A stretch of 64,000 nt of DNA from assembly GCA_018466975.1 (NCBI GenBank), contig CM031553.1, positions 558,001 to 622,000 on the forward strand, in the 5' to 3' direction. The notes below the pieces were generated by a model. The model saw nothing but the letters and a program-made list of their open reading frames with translations. It was not told where the DNA came from and ran no database searches. Positions 33,682 through 45,979 of the stretch are shown here, in pieces; position 1 is the first letter of the stretch, and every line of letters begins with the position of its first letter. The position numbers were made by a program, and so were the translations under genes. The stretch is from Sparassis latifolia (taxonomy: Eukaryota > Basidiomycota > Agaricomycetes > Polyporales > Sparassidaceae).

Positions 33682-34087
33682 GTCGAGTAGCGCGTTGTTG
33701 TACGTTTACAGGTCTCATCACTCACCACTTCGGCGGTCGAGTGCAGACTGTTACTGTATGACCAAGATCTGGCCGTCTGACGATCTGGAGTGGTCAAGAG
33801 AGCGAGACTGTAGGTGAGTTCTGGGTTGGTCTGTGTGTGATAACAAGGAACGCGGCCAGCACGTGACTGACGCGACGACGCGTTTCGGCATGTGGCGGCA
33901 GTGAGTCATCGCCTGGGCCTCCGCGCGCTCCGGGGCCTCGGCTGTCGCGCTGCCCCTGACTCAGCGCTCAGGTATATAACGCCGCCCGCACGGCTTCCTC
34001 GCGACTGTCGCACGTCTCTCTGCTGCGCTCACCACCTTCCTCCTACATACTTCCCTTCATCCTCTCCAACTGTCTCTCATTCTCCTC

Positions 34088-34815
34088 ATGTCCGTCGCGT
34101 CCTCTTCTCAAAACCCGTCTGGCGGCGACTCCTACGCCCGCGCGGTCCAGTTCCCTTACTCGTACAGCGCAGCCGACTCCAGCTACCTGCCTCCCATGGG
34201 TCCGCAGTACCCACTCTACCAAACTCCCCGCGCAGCCCACGACGATCGTGGCCGGCAAAAGAAATTCATAGAGTCTTCCGCCCAGCGCCGCGGCCGTGTC
34301 GAGTTCATCCGCCGCCGTGAGTGGACCCACAGGATCACTGACTGGGTCAACCAGTATGCCTCCCCCAGCCCAAAGGTGAGTTCCCCCGCTCTATCCCCTA
34401 CACATCTTCGGCCTTCCTCATTTCACCTTTCGCTCATTCACCTCCCCTCCAGCTAGGCACTACCTACACGTGGGATCACCTTTTGCGCTACGTTGACGAC
34501 GACGACTACGCCGCGAGCGCACCCGATACCCTAGACGACCCGGACGACGCGGAGCCGTATATCATCTACACCGCGAGCCCCCGTCCCCGTCCGCGGTCCG
34601 GCGATACCCCTTCACCCTCACCTTCCTTGTCCTCCATCTCTTCCTCATCTTCCTGCTCTTCGGCAACAGCAACAGCAGCTCCGAGCTCCCCTACATTCCC
34701 GCCCCCGGCGCCTCTTGCGCGCCGGCGGCCCCACGAGATACCCCGTTCGCGGCACTCCTCCCTCTCCTCCATATCCGAGGAGGATGAGTACGCGCACCCC
34801 AGCCCTCTCTACTAA
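34088..34815 (+). CDS. Small conserved-looking protein of unknown function
   Basis: Two exons (34088-34375 and 34453-34815) joined by a good GTGAGT..CAG intron give 216 residues. An ordered core spans the junction: FIESSAQRRGRVEFIRRREW, then ITDWVNQY, then TTYTWDHLLRYVDDDDY. It is flanked by a Ser/Tyr/Pro-rich N-terminus and a Ser/Pro-rich tail that ends SSISEEDEYAHPSPLY. No signal peptide, membrane segment or catalytic motif is visible. The good intron and codon bias, and the core that continues across the splice, support a real gene. Function unknown. Confidence 0.7.
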
Positions 34816-35446
34816 CTGCCACCTTCAAATTCCGAACCGGAGTGCCCGACGAACGTTCGGCCCACATTCTCCGTGTATCCGTAATTGTAATCGTGTTCGT
34901 AGCCCTCGCCGTGTACGCTATCTATATACTCGTACGCTCGCGGAATGTACTCCTAGCTGATATATATATAATTCGGGGCTCCAGGATTGGGCATGCCGGA
35001 ATCTATGTGCATATCCTGCGTGTGCAGTGGACGTCAATTATCGTTATGGCCGGTATCGACGGGATGACGCAGTACACGAATTCGGGATCATCCGAAAGTT
35101 GATCTCGGAGACGCGTGGGCAGATCTGGTGTGCCTCGAGCGCGACGCGTCGTGTGCAGAGTCCGGAAACCTGTATGATCATAAGAGAAGAGGGTGTCGAA
35201 CAGGCCAGTATGCGGAGGGAAACAAAAATGTATGGTGAGGCTCATCCTTGCGAAGTGCAAGGTGGAGGAAATGGGCCAGCAGTTGCCACAGGAGGTCGTA
35301 TCAATAATCAGCTCGTATGTACCTACGAAACGCAGTGCAGTAAATTCACACACTGTGGCTCTTTGAGAAGAGACAGAATGCGTTCAGCGACTTCTGTCAG
35401 ATTTTATGCCGTATATACGAACATTCACTAACAGCCGGCTGTCATA
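34816..35446. other. Intergenic region left of nested transposons
   Basis: No gene supported. Overlapping short ORFs on both strands (35003-35353 minus, 35027-35431 plus) are shadows of each other and show no motif. Confidence 0.4.
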
Positions 35447-35455
35447 ACAGAGCAA

Positions 35456-36703
35456 CAGGCCCTCATCAAATACGTCCCTCCCTACTTTCCCTGCTCTCGC
35501 CTTGGCACTCGTCGCGATCTCTGACATTATGTAAAAGGTGTGCCAAAAATTATCCGCACACTTGCGATGCAGTTTGGCGAGCGCAGTCTCGATAGCAAAG
35601 AGTCCGGCAGCAAGCGGAGAATGTCTAGGTTTCAAACGATCTAAAATTCAAGCACAAAGATGGAAGACCGTTGCCTGCAGAGCACAAAGCAAGTAACCAC
35701 AAGCTGTGATCTAGCCAAGACGCGGGTCTAAAATAAGGCACCTACTGAGGTGATCGAAGTAGTAGCACTGGGGGCAAAAGTGAATGTTCTGCCTTGGAAC
35801 AGTGTCTGAACATCCAAGGAACAGATTACGTTTTTGGACATGTCACATGTTCTGAACATGGTAAGGAACATCTAATATGTCTCGCACAATGTTCCATTGG
35901 AGAGCATGCTGGAGACATGTTGCATGTACCATTCTGGAACATATAATATGTCTCACACAATGTCTCATTGGAGAATGTCCTGCAGACTTGCTGCACGTTT
36001 CATTCTGGAACATTTATCATTTTGCTACTATATTCTGGGCTTGTCTCTTGGTGCAATATGCTCTGTATAATAAGGATGATTTTCCATGGCCAAACACATT
36101 ACATTTCTGGCCACCGTTAATCTTCAGAACATTGTGAGAAGATGTTAAGTGCTCTACTCCAAACATACAAGATGTCTGGGCACCAAGAACATCTGCAGTA
36201 CATGTATGATAAATACTAAAATTTTAGTAAAATTTTACATGTACTGCAAATGTTCTTGGTGCCCAGGACATCTTGTATGTTTGGAGTAGGAGCACTTAAC
36301 ATCTTCTCACAATGTTCTGAAGATTAACGGTGGCCAGAAATGTAATGTGTTTGGCCATGGAAAATCCTTATTATACAGAGCATATTGCACCAAGAGACAA
36401 GCCCAGAATATAGTAGCAAAATGATAAATGTTCCAGAATGAAACGTGCAGCAAGTCTGCAGGACATTCTCCAATGAGACATTGTGTGAGACATATTATAT
36501 GTTCCAGAATGGTACATGCAACATGTCTCCAGCATGCTCTCCAATGGAACATTGTGCGAGACATATTAGATGTTCCTTACCATGTTCAGAACATGTGACA
36601 TGTCCAAAAACGTAATATGTTCCTTGGATGTTCAGACACTGTTCCAAGGCAGAACATCCACTTTTGCCTCCAGTGTAGGGAGGGACATATTTGATGAGGG
36701 CCA
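35456..36703. mobile_element. hAT-like MITE (host of the nested CACTA-like element)
   Basis: Outer inverted repeats: 'ggccctcatcaaatacgtcc' plus 'ctccctac' at 35458-35485 and its complement at 36675-36702, with one mismatch in 28 bp. Directly outside, 'cagagcaa' occurs on both sides (35448-35455 and 36704-36711); with the preceding 'a' it is a 9 bp match. An 8 bp target duplication and CAGG-type termini fit the hAT superfamily. Without the inserted element the MITE would be about 335 bp. It has no transposase. Confidence 0.75.
35766..36675. mobile_element. CACTA-like foldback element with TAG target duplication
   Basis: A 910 bp near-perfect palindrome: the arms are ~440 bp each and turn around ~36220 ('actaaaattttagtaaaatt'). 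Termini are CACTGGGGGCAAAAGTG on the left and the complement of CACTGGAGGCAAAAGTG on the right. The trinucleotide TAG flanks both ends (35763-35765, 36676-36678). CACTG termini with a 3 bp duplication are the pattern of EnSpm/CACTA elements. Subterminal 'ggaaca'/'tgttcc' motifs recur many times, as in CACTA transposase-binding arrays. The two 85-86-codon ORFs inside are the same sequence read from each arm, not genes. Confidence 0.85.
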
Positions 36704-36711
36704 CAGAGCAA

Positions 36712-37150
36712 TCCGTTTCCTCGGGCGGGCGCTAAACATAGTATACGATACTACGTACTAAGGTGTAAGCCCATAATAGGCAATTGAGCGTGTATGTTCG
36801 CATGCGGCCTCTGAATTTCCAGATTAATCTTGTGCCTAAACCAGGCAAAGCCTACCGCGATATCTCTGACGCTCTCTCATTAATATTCTTAAAGTTGTGC
36901 TGTATCGCAATTATCCCTTGCGGTGTACCCCATCTATACGTGTAGAGCTGCGATGTATATGTATAAGATACACGGCTCACGACATTGCTTCGAGTCCACA
37001 GATACTGGGCGGGAAAGCTTCCGAATGTATGACCACAGCCACTGGGGAACATATAGACAGCGGAAAATGTAGCATAGAGAAAGAGAACAAAGAGGTATAA
37101 CATGCGAGGTATCCAACCAGAACGGTCCAACCGCTGGAGACTGACATCAT
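36712..37150. other. Intergenic region right of nested transposons
   Basis: No supported gene. It holds the 3' flank of the UNC13-like gene, which ends at 37151 on the minus strand. Confidence 0.4.
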
Positions 37151-40100
37151 TTATGGTGCAGGCGTCGCTGTCTTCTCGGGTAGCGGTGGCAGCGGCGGCA
37201 CGGGTGGCTGCTGCTGCTGTTGCTGTTGGCGCGGCCGTTGGAGTTTGCGCTTCTGCGCTTCCTGTGCTTGCGACTCCCGCTCCGCTTGCATGCTCGTCAT
37301 CGCGTGCAGCTGCTGAGCGATGAAGTCGGACGTCCCGGGCCTATGCGCACGTCAGTATCTACCACACGAGAAAGGGCGGCGGAGGCAGACGTACCGCATA
37401 CGGAGGATGCGCAGGATGGTCTCGCCGTTCGGAATTTCCTTCGCCTGCTGCTTCTCTTTCTTGCGGTTCTTGATCGTGCCGAGGTTGCGCTGCGTGTACA
37501 CGCTCTTTGCACGCCTCTTCACCGATGGCGAAGCGCGCAAGCTCTGCTGCATCATCCGCACGCACTCCTCCATTAGCGCGTCACTGCATGCGACCGTCAG
37601 CTGTGAAAGAACAACGGGGCAGGGCATGACGACTTACGTATGCCAGTCGTAGTACAGCCGGATCGACAGTACGTCGCGGTACTTCTGGTTCTGCAGTGTC
37701 TCGATCGGCACAGGGCCCTCCCCTCCCGCGTAGAAGTAGTCACGCAAGAACTGGCATCCAGGCACCTCAGCATCACAGCTTGGAGTCCGGAAGTTCCACA
37801 CACCTTGAGCCACTTGAAAACAATGTCGACCTCCTTGTCGCTCAGCGGCTTCATGTCACTCGAGATGTCAGACAGCGGCGGGATGAGCAGGCCCTCGATG
37901 ACGTTCAGGATCTCCTTCCACAGGCGCGTCATGACCATCTCCTTCGTCGACTCACTCAGATAGGTGTTCAGCGTCGGCAAGTTCGCATCCAGGTAATCGA
38001 ACAGCGGCACGATGGCCTGCTCGATCTCGATGTCCGACATCGCCTCGGGCTTAATGCGCGGCCTCTCAGATTGCGGCAGCGGGATCTGTACCTCAGAGCT
38101 GTTTGACCCCAGCTGCCCGAACAGCGCCGTCACGTTCCCGAGCGCTTTATTATAATCGATACTACCGCCAGACGACTTAATCAGCGTCTTCAGCACCGTA
38201 CGTGACAGGGACTGCCGAACGAAAGGCGAGATCTACCGTCACCCATCGTCGTCAGCTGTCGCCACAATCTCAGATGCGCGCAAGTGCTTACCTTGTCGAT
38301 GAAGACCCGCACCATATCGCTCTCCGCACGCTTGAGTGAGCGGAACGCGCGTCCGAAGTAGAATTGCAGCTCATCCTTCTCTCCTTCCATGCTGATGCGC
38401 AGTAAAATGCGACCCTGAGAGTCCAGGTCCATCCACTGATCGTGCGTAAGGAAGTCACCATACCGCCGTGGATCAAGGCAGATGTACGCTCGTCCCACGG
38501 TATCATGCTTTCCTACAAGTGCGCGGTCCCGTACACTGACCATCAGCCACAGTGGCTTCTCAACCGACATATCAAATGTCTCGTCCCCTACACATCACAT
38601 GTGAATTAGATGACACGCCAGCGGACCGAAAGACTCACAGCGAGGGCTGAGGGTCTCGTAGATAGTACGCGTCTTCGCCAGCCGATTTCCCTGTTCATCG
38701 CTGAGGGTGACGAACGTGTCCAACTTCGATGATGGGTTGCTATCCAGGGCAACCAGCCCCTCCGCGATGGCAATCTTGACAGTAAACAGGAAGCGGTCTG
38801 GGTGATTGCCTTTGTCGGGCACGGGCGGAGCATTCTGCAGGATCTCTGTCTTCTTATCCGCCTGCATCTGCGCGTACATATTATCCAACAGTCGCCGGGC
38901 GGCTTCGATATTGTTGAGCTTCACGCAGGACTCGGGCTGGAACGTGAACGGCTCCAGTTTCTTCTCGCTCTGGTTGGTCAGCTGTTTCGCTTTCTCAAGC
39001 CATGCAGAAGATTTCTGCGGCTGCAGATATTCTGACGGTCTCGGGAACATTTCTGTCATGAAGAGTTCCTCAACGGTCCGGCAGTACTGCTCCACTGCTT
39101 TGCTAATGGTCTGAAACAGTAGTGGTCAGCACAGGACTGGACAGGCGGACCGAAGGAACGTCCATACCTTGGACAAGCTTGTGAAAAACCTGGCTTCCTG
39201 GTACTCGTCATACCACTCCAGGTCTTCTAAGAAATTGATAGGACTGCGCAGTGAATCAAACAGGTCAATGATGGAGGAACTGTGCCCCTCTTCACTCTCC
39301 GCTTGAAACTGCAGGAAGGTCAGCATAAGCGGATCCAACCGCGAAACTGTTACAAACCTTGTCTGCAGCAATTGCCTGAAACTCAAAATCAGGAGAGCTC
39401 ATAGCGCATACTTTCAGGAGAACTCACAGCATGCACCCACTGAGTGGTCTTGTTGTCAGTGCTGACTAGCCATTGGCGCACGTAAGGCTCAAAGAATCCG
39501 CCAAGATCGAAGTGAACCTCGCCCCTGGGGCGAATGTCAGCTCTTGCTCGCCGGGACCGCATCACTTCCACTTACTGTGAACAAAAAGCTTTGTACATCC
39601 CTAGCAAAGTCTTCGTGCGACGATAGAGAGCAAATATGTCTTCTATAGGGATGTCCGGTGTCGGGCCATTCATTGAGCCTTCGAACAGGCGCTTCCGTGA
39701 GTCGTCAAGGTCCAACAGGAAGTGAGGAACCTGCACATCAACAACTAGTGATACAATATCTAGTTGCCTGGCACTTGCGTGTGAGCGGCCTAAGATTCGT
39801 CGAATACAGATCACGCACCTGAGGATGGGTTCCGGGAACCGTTTGTCAAGAAGCTTCGCGCCCTTTTCAATCTCATCTGTTAGCAGCAGGTGAGGAAGTG
39901 CTCTGTTGACTCCTGGCGCCGCATGCAGTTCGTGACTCTTCTCGTCGTAGTACCGGCCTGCAACAGATCGTATTTGATCCTGGACGTCAGCTATTCGCGC
40001 AGCAATATCCACGTCATAGCGATCCAAGAGCCCGCTGTCGCGTACCGTCTCCAATACGGATATGAAAGGCATCACATCTGCAGGTTTCAGGTTTGGTAGT

Positions 40101-42078
40101 GCTTCCATTGCATGGTAGAGGGAAGACAAGAAAGTGCTGAACAAGCCACCGTATATCTGGGCTAGGTAATCGCACTACAATTTCAGGATGTGAGTGTCAT
40201 ATAACACCGGAAAGTTGAAATACACACGTCTTGTATCGGCCATTTCTCCAGTTCGATTTCATGCAGTAGCTTTGCAATGTTTGACATCGCCTCCGGTATA
40301 CACTCGAACGGGACTTCGTTGCGTTCATAGAACTGCTTGACTAGGTCCAAGAAGCAGGTCACACGGTATGGTTGCCCTATTCGCCAACGCAACGCACACT
40401 CGTTGATGAGTTCCATGTGAGCTGGTGACAGGATGCCTAACGAGACCTCGTCGTCATCGCCCACCGTTGGACTCAACATAGCCTCCAAGTCGGCGGCTAA
40501 GCAGTGCTCCAGTAATCTCTTGTAGTATTTCCTAGGATTTGGGGGGATAAAGGTGAAGTGATGGCCGACAGGAACATCGTCATCACCTTCTAGATCTTCC
40601 GATACGGCGTCGATGTCATTCGACGTGAGGTTGTTTGAAGGCATCAAGGAATGCCGACTGCTGACTGACGCGTGTCGTGAAGCCGGGGAGTGGTACGATT
40701 CTGGCCTTCGCGTGGAGTACACCGAGCCTGGCCTACCACCATTTGAACTTGGAACGTCCGGGAGTACTTCCGAGGGGCAAACTTAGCCAGGTCGGGATTG
40801 AACTGTACCATAATAAGCATCAGTTGCGATAGATGGGACGTCTCCAGTGTCCGCCAGTATTGCCAAGCTGCTTCGCTCTCGAAGTCTTCACGACGACCTG
40901 GGAATGGCGCACCAGCATTGATGTTTTTCAGACACGTCTAGAATAGTAAATAAGGTGGTGTTAACTGGGATCCCAAACCGACTCTTACTTTGAGGTCTAT
41001 CAATGCAGCCTGACCACACGCATGTCAGGACACTGTACCTGAAGGGGGCTCCAGCACTTACCTTCTCTGAGCAATACTTGCCTAAATCGTCAATCTCCTT
41101 CTGAACTGCTTGATCTGGTAGTTTAAACAGTCGCGCCGCAGTCATCACCAGCGGCATGTCTCTCACGCTGGTGCTGACGCGCTTGGAGGATACAACGGAG
41201 TCGCGATCTCGTGAAGTAGATGCGGAATCATAGCCGGAATCGCTGGGAGCCTGGGACGGGGCCAATTTGGCAGTGTACATATCGAGCCGCGCAGTCAATT
41301 CTGGTGAGACATGGCTGACGTGACGGAGACAGTCACCAAGCAAGCGGATGAACTGCGCGATGTGGTTGTTGACCTCGACCTTCCAGCCATCACCGGCCAG
41401 GGTGGCTTCCTTCTTTAAGACGTTTGTCGCGTTCGTGGCAAACATGAGAATCAGCTCCTCGATCTTGCGGTTCTCCTTCATTTGTCGCCTGAAGTTGTCA
41501 TCTTTTACCTGACCGTAGAACACAGCCATGGTTCTCCGTATGAGCTGGTCATGATAACTGCCGACAGTAAGTGTCTGACGGTCAGTCATGTTCACAGGTA
41601 TTTAACTCATGGAAACGCACGCGGGATCCTTTCCCATGGCAATGTCCTGCAACTTCTGCTCCAAGACCTTCAAGAGGTCTTTGGGGAACCTGACACCCTT
41701 CGCCCCACTGTCTTTGAAGAGGTCCCCGATGGAGAATATTGAGCTTGTCAACGCGCCCGACAGTCGCGAAGAGTAATCCTTCTCTCGACTTTCTCCGTCG
41801 GTCGCCGAGTGAGGTTCCACCACCTTTGGCTGCAGCTGATAGCTTAGCAGACTGCCAATGGGCCGCCCACATTAGCACCGGAATGACTACATATTTGCAC
41901 AGCGAGACGCACGCTACCCGCAGCACGAAACTTCCGTTGAGAGGCTATCAGTACTGTACAGCGCAATGCAACTACACGGAACATACTTCATGAGCTCCTC
42001 ATCTGAGACACGAAAACGAGAAATGCGTCTCTCGTGCTTGGCACCGTACATAGAACTAGCATGGCTCCTCCTCGACAT
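37151..42078 (-). CDS. UNC13/Ync13-like MUN and C2 domain protein
   Basis: A large minus-strand gene with many ~50 bp introns, roughly 1,200 residues. The N-terminus (MSRRSHASSMYGAKHERR) is followed by LRVACVSLCKYVVIP and SSIFSIGDLFKDSGAKGVRF. MUN/MHD1-type helices follow (ATLAGDGWKVEVNNHIAQF, FIPPNPRKYYKRLLEHCLAA, PYRVTCFLDLVKQFYERNEV). A C2 domain sits near the middle to C-terminal third: IAIAEGLVALDSNPSSKLDT, FVTLSDEQGNRLAKTRTIYE, EKPLWLMVSVRDRALVGKHD, RRYGDFLTHDQWMDL. MHD2-type helices come after (ATKEMV-like ESTKEMVMTRLWKEILNVIE, SIRLYYDWHTDALMEECVRM). The C-terminus is Gln/Pro-rich. In fission yeast the relative Ync13 tunes exocytosis and endocytosis at the division site; a similar role is inferred. 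Exon borders were followed but not all fixed. Confidence 0.88.
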
Positions 42079-42692
42079 GATAGCGCTATCCTTGAGGCGA
42101 TTACCTCTGCGAGAGGCCCACAGATACTAATAACAAGCTAAACTGGACTGATGGGTATCCAAGTACGTTGAAATGCTGTTGTAGGCCCAGATCTGCGAAG
42201 GGAGGGCAGCGGGGAGAGTTGGCGTCAAGTGGAAGATCACGAAGTCTGGATGACCTCAATCGGGATGCAAGCACTTGCACAATATTTTGAGTTGTAGCTG
42301 CTTTTCTTTCTGGAATTGTGCACAGATTGACATAGATTTATTCATTCTCTCTTCGAACCGTACCAATGCACAACGTCTCTCTTGAGGCGCAGTACCGTCA
42401 GGAACGAGGAGACCCCAAGATCGACGACTGAAGCTGACTGCCTATTATCGTAGCTATGTATTACAGTCTGCCTTGGCAGATACGTATGTATAACGTAGAA
42501 TCATGAATGCATGTCTGAGAATTGACAATTGGTTTCCCAAACGAGCGCTCTTGCTGTCATAGATATACATTCGTATTTTTCTGTGATCGTTTGCGATTCC
42601 GTTGTCTTTCGGTGCACGTTTCCATTCACGGGAAAGCCACAAGAAATAGAGAATAGATATATGCAGCAGTCGTCAACTATGTGGTATGTACT
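42079..42692. other. Spacer between UNC13-like start and LHS1 stop
   Basis: About 610 bp holding the UNC13-like promoter and the LHS1 3' region. No ORF, repeat or RNA gene recognised. Confidence 0.4.
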
Positions 42693-45600
42693 CTACAGTT
42701 CATCATGATGCTGATCTCCCGCTGGCGCCGTCGGCTGCGTTCTCTCCGAATCGTCCGCCTCATTCGCGCTGGTCGTCGGTGTCGCCTCCGTCTTCGCAAG
42801 CGTCTTCTTGGGTGCCTTAGGAGGCCTCTTCCTTACCAACTTCTGCAGATGATTTTCCAGGATCTTCGCCCGCGCCCTCATCTCGCTCGATAATATCACC
42901 GGATCTTGGTTCATCTTCACTGACTTCTGCTTCTCCACCCACTCGTTCAGCCACCGCTCGTGCTCTATGAGCACCCTCTCTAGCGCATCTAGTTCGTCCT
43001 GGGTATATCGTGACTGAGGACCGCCCTGTCCCACATTCGTCATGTTCGCCTTCGCTTCTGTCAAGAAGAGTCGTGTGCTCCAGTTCCACATCTGGCTGTT
43101 GTTCAGCGCTTGTGGGAATTCTTCGATCTCCTTGTATCGGTGTATAACAGGTCGCTCAAGGCTCCTGTTGAGCGCAACATAGAACTTAGCACGGCAACGT
43201 CAGGTTGGTATGCGAGACTCACTCCAAGACACTTCTCTTGTCAAGATACTCTCTAGTCTGGGCATCGTCTCCATATTCATGCAGCCAGGACAGAGCTTCT
43301 TGCAATTTTTCAGCCATTTTCTGGCGCTCTGCCTCCTGCGAACATTTCATGAAGGGGGTATCCGACTCGTCATCCAGCAAGTCGCGCAGTCTATAGAGAT
43401 ATCCCTCCAGTGAGTTCCTCGCTTCCTCCTTGCGCCGCTTCATGGCTTCTTCATTATCAACGGCAATTAACCTACCGTACGTTGTGTAAATTAGCCGCAT
43501 ATAAGGTTGTTAGAAAGAGAACTCCATTGCACCTATCACGCGAGTGACGCTTTTCTGGAACAGACATAGGGGGTATAGAGGGGAATTTAACCTGTACATC
43601 CAGCGAGATAGTACTGTGTCGCTGTGACGTTTTCTCGGGTGCAGGCGAGGGGGAAGCGGGGGCAGAGACTGACGACGCGGATGGCTCATCCCGTACGGCC
43701 GTCTCTGGCTCAGCTGTGGTCTCTTCCGAGGACGAGGGCGACCCCGCGAAAAATTCTTTCAGTTTCCCTGGACTCGGCTCAATAATTCTGTACTGCGATC
43801 GAGAATGGTGCACGCACCTGCCAGTGAGTCATCTTTGATTTCGCCAAAGGCAATCGCATCGTGGACTGAGGTGAATCCAGATTCGGACAAAACGACGGTG
43901 GCCTTAACCACAGGATCGATCGCTCCGAGATCTGTCAGGTTACGAATCGCATCGCCGACGCCCACGATATCAACTTCCAAGATGTCCGTAGAATATCCAC
44001 TACCGAAGAGTCAGTCTCCGTGGGCACCACTAAAGCTGACTTCGTGCTTACGGGGCTGGCGAAGTCTTGTATTCCAACTTCACGGAGAAGTCATCCGTGC
44101 GCTTGAAGGTTAACGTCTTCTTGCTACCGGTCTTGGAGCCGGACGGTAGTACCAGCGTGCTGATCGTGCGCGGCCTACCGTTCACAGACTTGGCTTCGGA
44201 CGAGTAGGAAACTTGGATATCATGCACACCGATGTCGGAGACCTTGATGTCCTTTGTCTTAAATTGACGACTGAGACTAGCGCCATGCAGAGCGGCGCCT
44301 GGATATCCATCAGCGAGGCCGAAAGCGTTTCCAAAGAATGACGAACCTAGTACAGCGGCTTCATCGGCATTCACGTTCAGAGCGATCTTGTTGCTGGAGA
44401 TAGGGTAGTGAGTGGCCATTCGCATAATAGTCTTGACATAACTCACTCTCCCACAGCGGCTTTTACGGCGGCCTGAATCATGGGAGTTCGAGAACTGCCG
44501 CCAGTTAGAACGACAGATGTGACATTGCTCTATAAGATAATCAGTCGAATTTGAAGGATATGTTTGAGTTCTCATACCAAGGCGAGCCCAGCCTTCGCGA
44601 GGGCGTCGAAGATGGGGCGGGCGAATTGGCCCTTCAAGTCTTTGCATGCGATCTCGAAGTCTGCCCTTGTAATCTTGGACCGATAGTCAATGTCGAACGC
44701 AAGACTTTCCACCTACGAACGTCATTGAGTATGAGTGCGTGGATGGTCGAAAGTCGACATTAATTACCGTCACCATAGCTTCGGAGTTCGCACTTAGAAT
44801 CGCCTTGACGCGCCCCGCTTCTTTCCACAGCTTCGCCATGCCTCTTTTGTCTCCACGGATGTTCTTCCCGTGTTTACGCTGGAAGTCGTTGATCATGATT
44901 TCTCTGAGCCGACGGTCAAGTTCTGTTCCTCCAATGGACCGGTCATATCCGACGCCCGCTACGGAGATCTGTGTGCTATCCCCGATGCCACTTTTTGAGT
45001 TTGGCTCACTTGAACCTGTTGCGAAAGACACGACAGTCGCACGAATGGACGAGGCTCCTGCGTCGTAGATGACGTGGTATTCGGGCATTGGGAATGCGCG
45101 AGTCATCGCGTAGTTAACAGCGACCGCAGTACCATCGTTGATGAGGGCCAGGGTGCGCAGACCTGCGATCTCGATGGCGTCTACGACCGCGTCGCGCTCA
45201 AACTGTGTAAAATACGGCGGCACCGTCACGATGACGTCGTGCACCTTCTCTCCAGCGGAAGATTCTGCAAGTTCGCGCACGTATGCGAACTGCATCGCGA
45301 TTAGCTCTTCTACACTCCATTCTGTCCCTTCCGGCCGCTTCAGGGCTACGGTGCCTCGCTCGGTCTTCACGACGTCTGCCTGAGATATTGATTCGTAGTA
45401 TGACTCAGATCCGTATGGTGCCGCCAGGAGGTATTTTAAAGAAGAAAACGAGTCCGAGGGAAATCGACCAGCCTGCAGCCCATACATCGGAGCTTGTCTA
45501 TGATGAAACCAGTATGGCACTCACGATGTTGAAGGCATCCGAACCAAACAATCTGTCATCCTGTTTCCAGCCAACAACAGACTGAATTTTGCGTTTCGAG

Positions 45601-45746
45601 TCCTTGTTGAGTAGCACATCGAACGGCACCCCCGGCGTCACGAGCGAAGCCTTGATCCAGTCTGCACCGTAGTCAATCGCCAGAACGGAGGCCAGTGTCG
45701 TCTGGGAGAACAATGACAAAAGGAGAAAGAAAAGAGAGAGCTTCAT
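42693..45746 (-). CDS. LHS1: ER lumenal Hsp70-family chaperone LHS1 (GRP170/HYOU1 type)
   Basis: Signal peptide MKLSLFFLLLSLFSQTTLA, an Hsp110/Grp170-type ATPase domain, a long acidic Ser/Pro linker, a helical C-terminal domain and a terminal HDEL retention signal. ATPase motifs: VLAIDYGADWIKASLV, VTVPPYFTQFERDAVVDAIE, TLALINDGTAVAVNYAM, VIYDAGASS and VVLTGGSSRTPMIQAAVK. The divergent phosphate-1 loop (DYGADW rather than DLGTT) is characteristic of this subfamily. Later parts include NVNADEAAVLGSSFFGNAFG, DNEEAMKRRKEEARNSLEGY and ALNNSQMWNWSTRLFLTEAK. In yeast Lhs1 helps protein translocation and is a nucleotide-exchange factor for Kar2. The first exon ends at 45525 and the second begins at 45472. 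The gene is head-to-head with UTP10. Confidence 0.94.
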
Positions 45747-45979
45747 TCTCGGGCTGAAAGTGCTCAAGGAAATCTGAGCATCTATAAGGAGTCCCGTAGC
45801 TGCGTGGCGGATAGACAAAGTACTTTCCGACACGTAGGCAGACAGTAGGCAGACACGTCACGCAGCCACGCGTCAACGCGCGCGTCACGGGCTGTGACCT
45901 GGTACCAGATCGAAAGATCTTAGATCAAAATTTGTGAATCAAGCGCTCACCTCGCGGCTGGGTTTTCAAGTTGGCTCTC
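45747..45979. promoter_or_regulatory. Divergent promoter: LHS1 / UTP10
   Basis: 233 bp separate the start codons. Near 45842-45868 a CACG-rich stretch ('agacacgtcacgcagccacg') contains ACGT/CACG cores that could bind bZIP-type stress factors such as the unfolded-protein-response regulator; that is inference. Confidence 0.45.

Noticed and set aside
21235..34815. Secondary-metabolite or CAZyme cluster around the transcription factor
   Set aside because: No PKS, NRPS, terpene synthase, P450, transporter or glycoside hydrolase is present nearby.
35384..35635. 83-codon minus-strand ORF left of the nested transposons
   Set aside because: Part of it is the outer MITE's inverted repeat; no transposase or other domain is recognisable.
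35877..36564. Two almost identical 85-86 codon ORFs on opposite strands
   Set aside because: They are one sequence seen from both arms of the foldback element, which is mostly subterminal repeat motifs.
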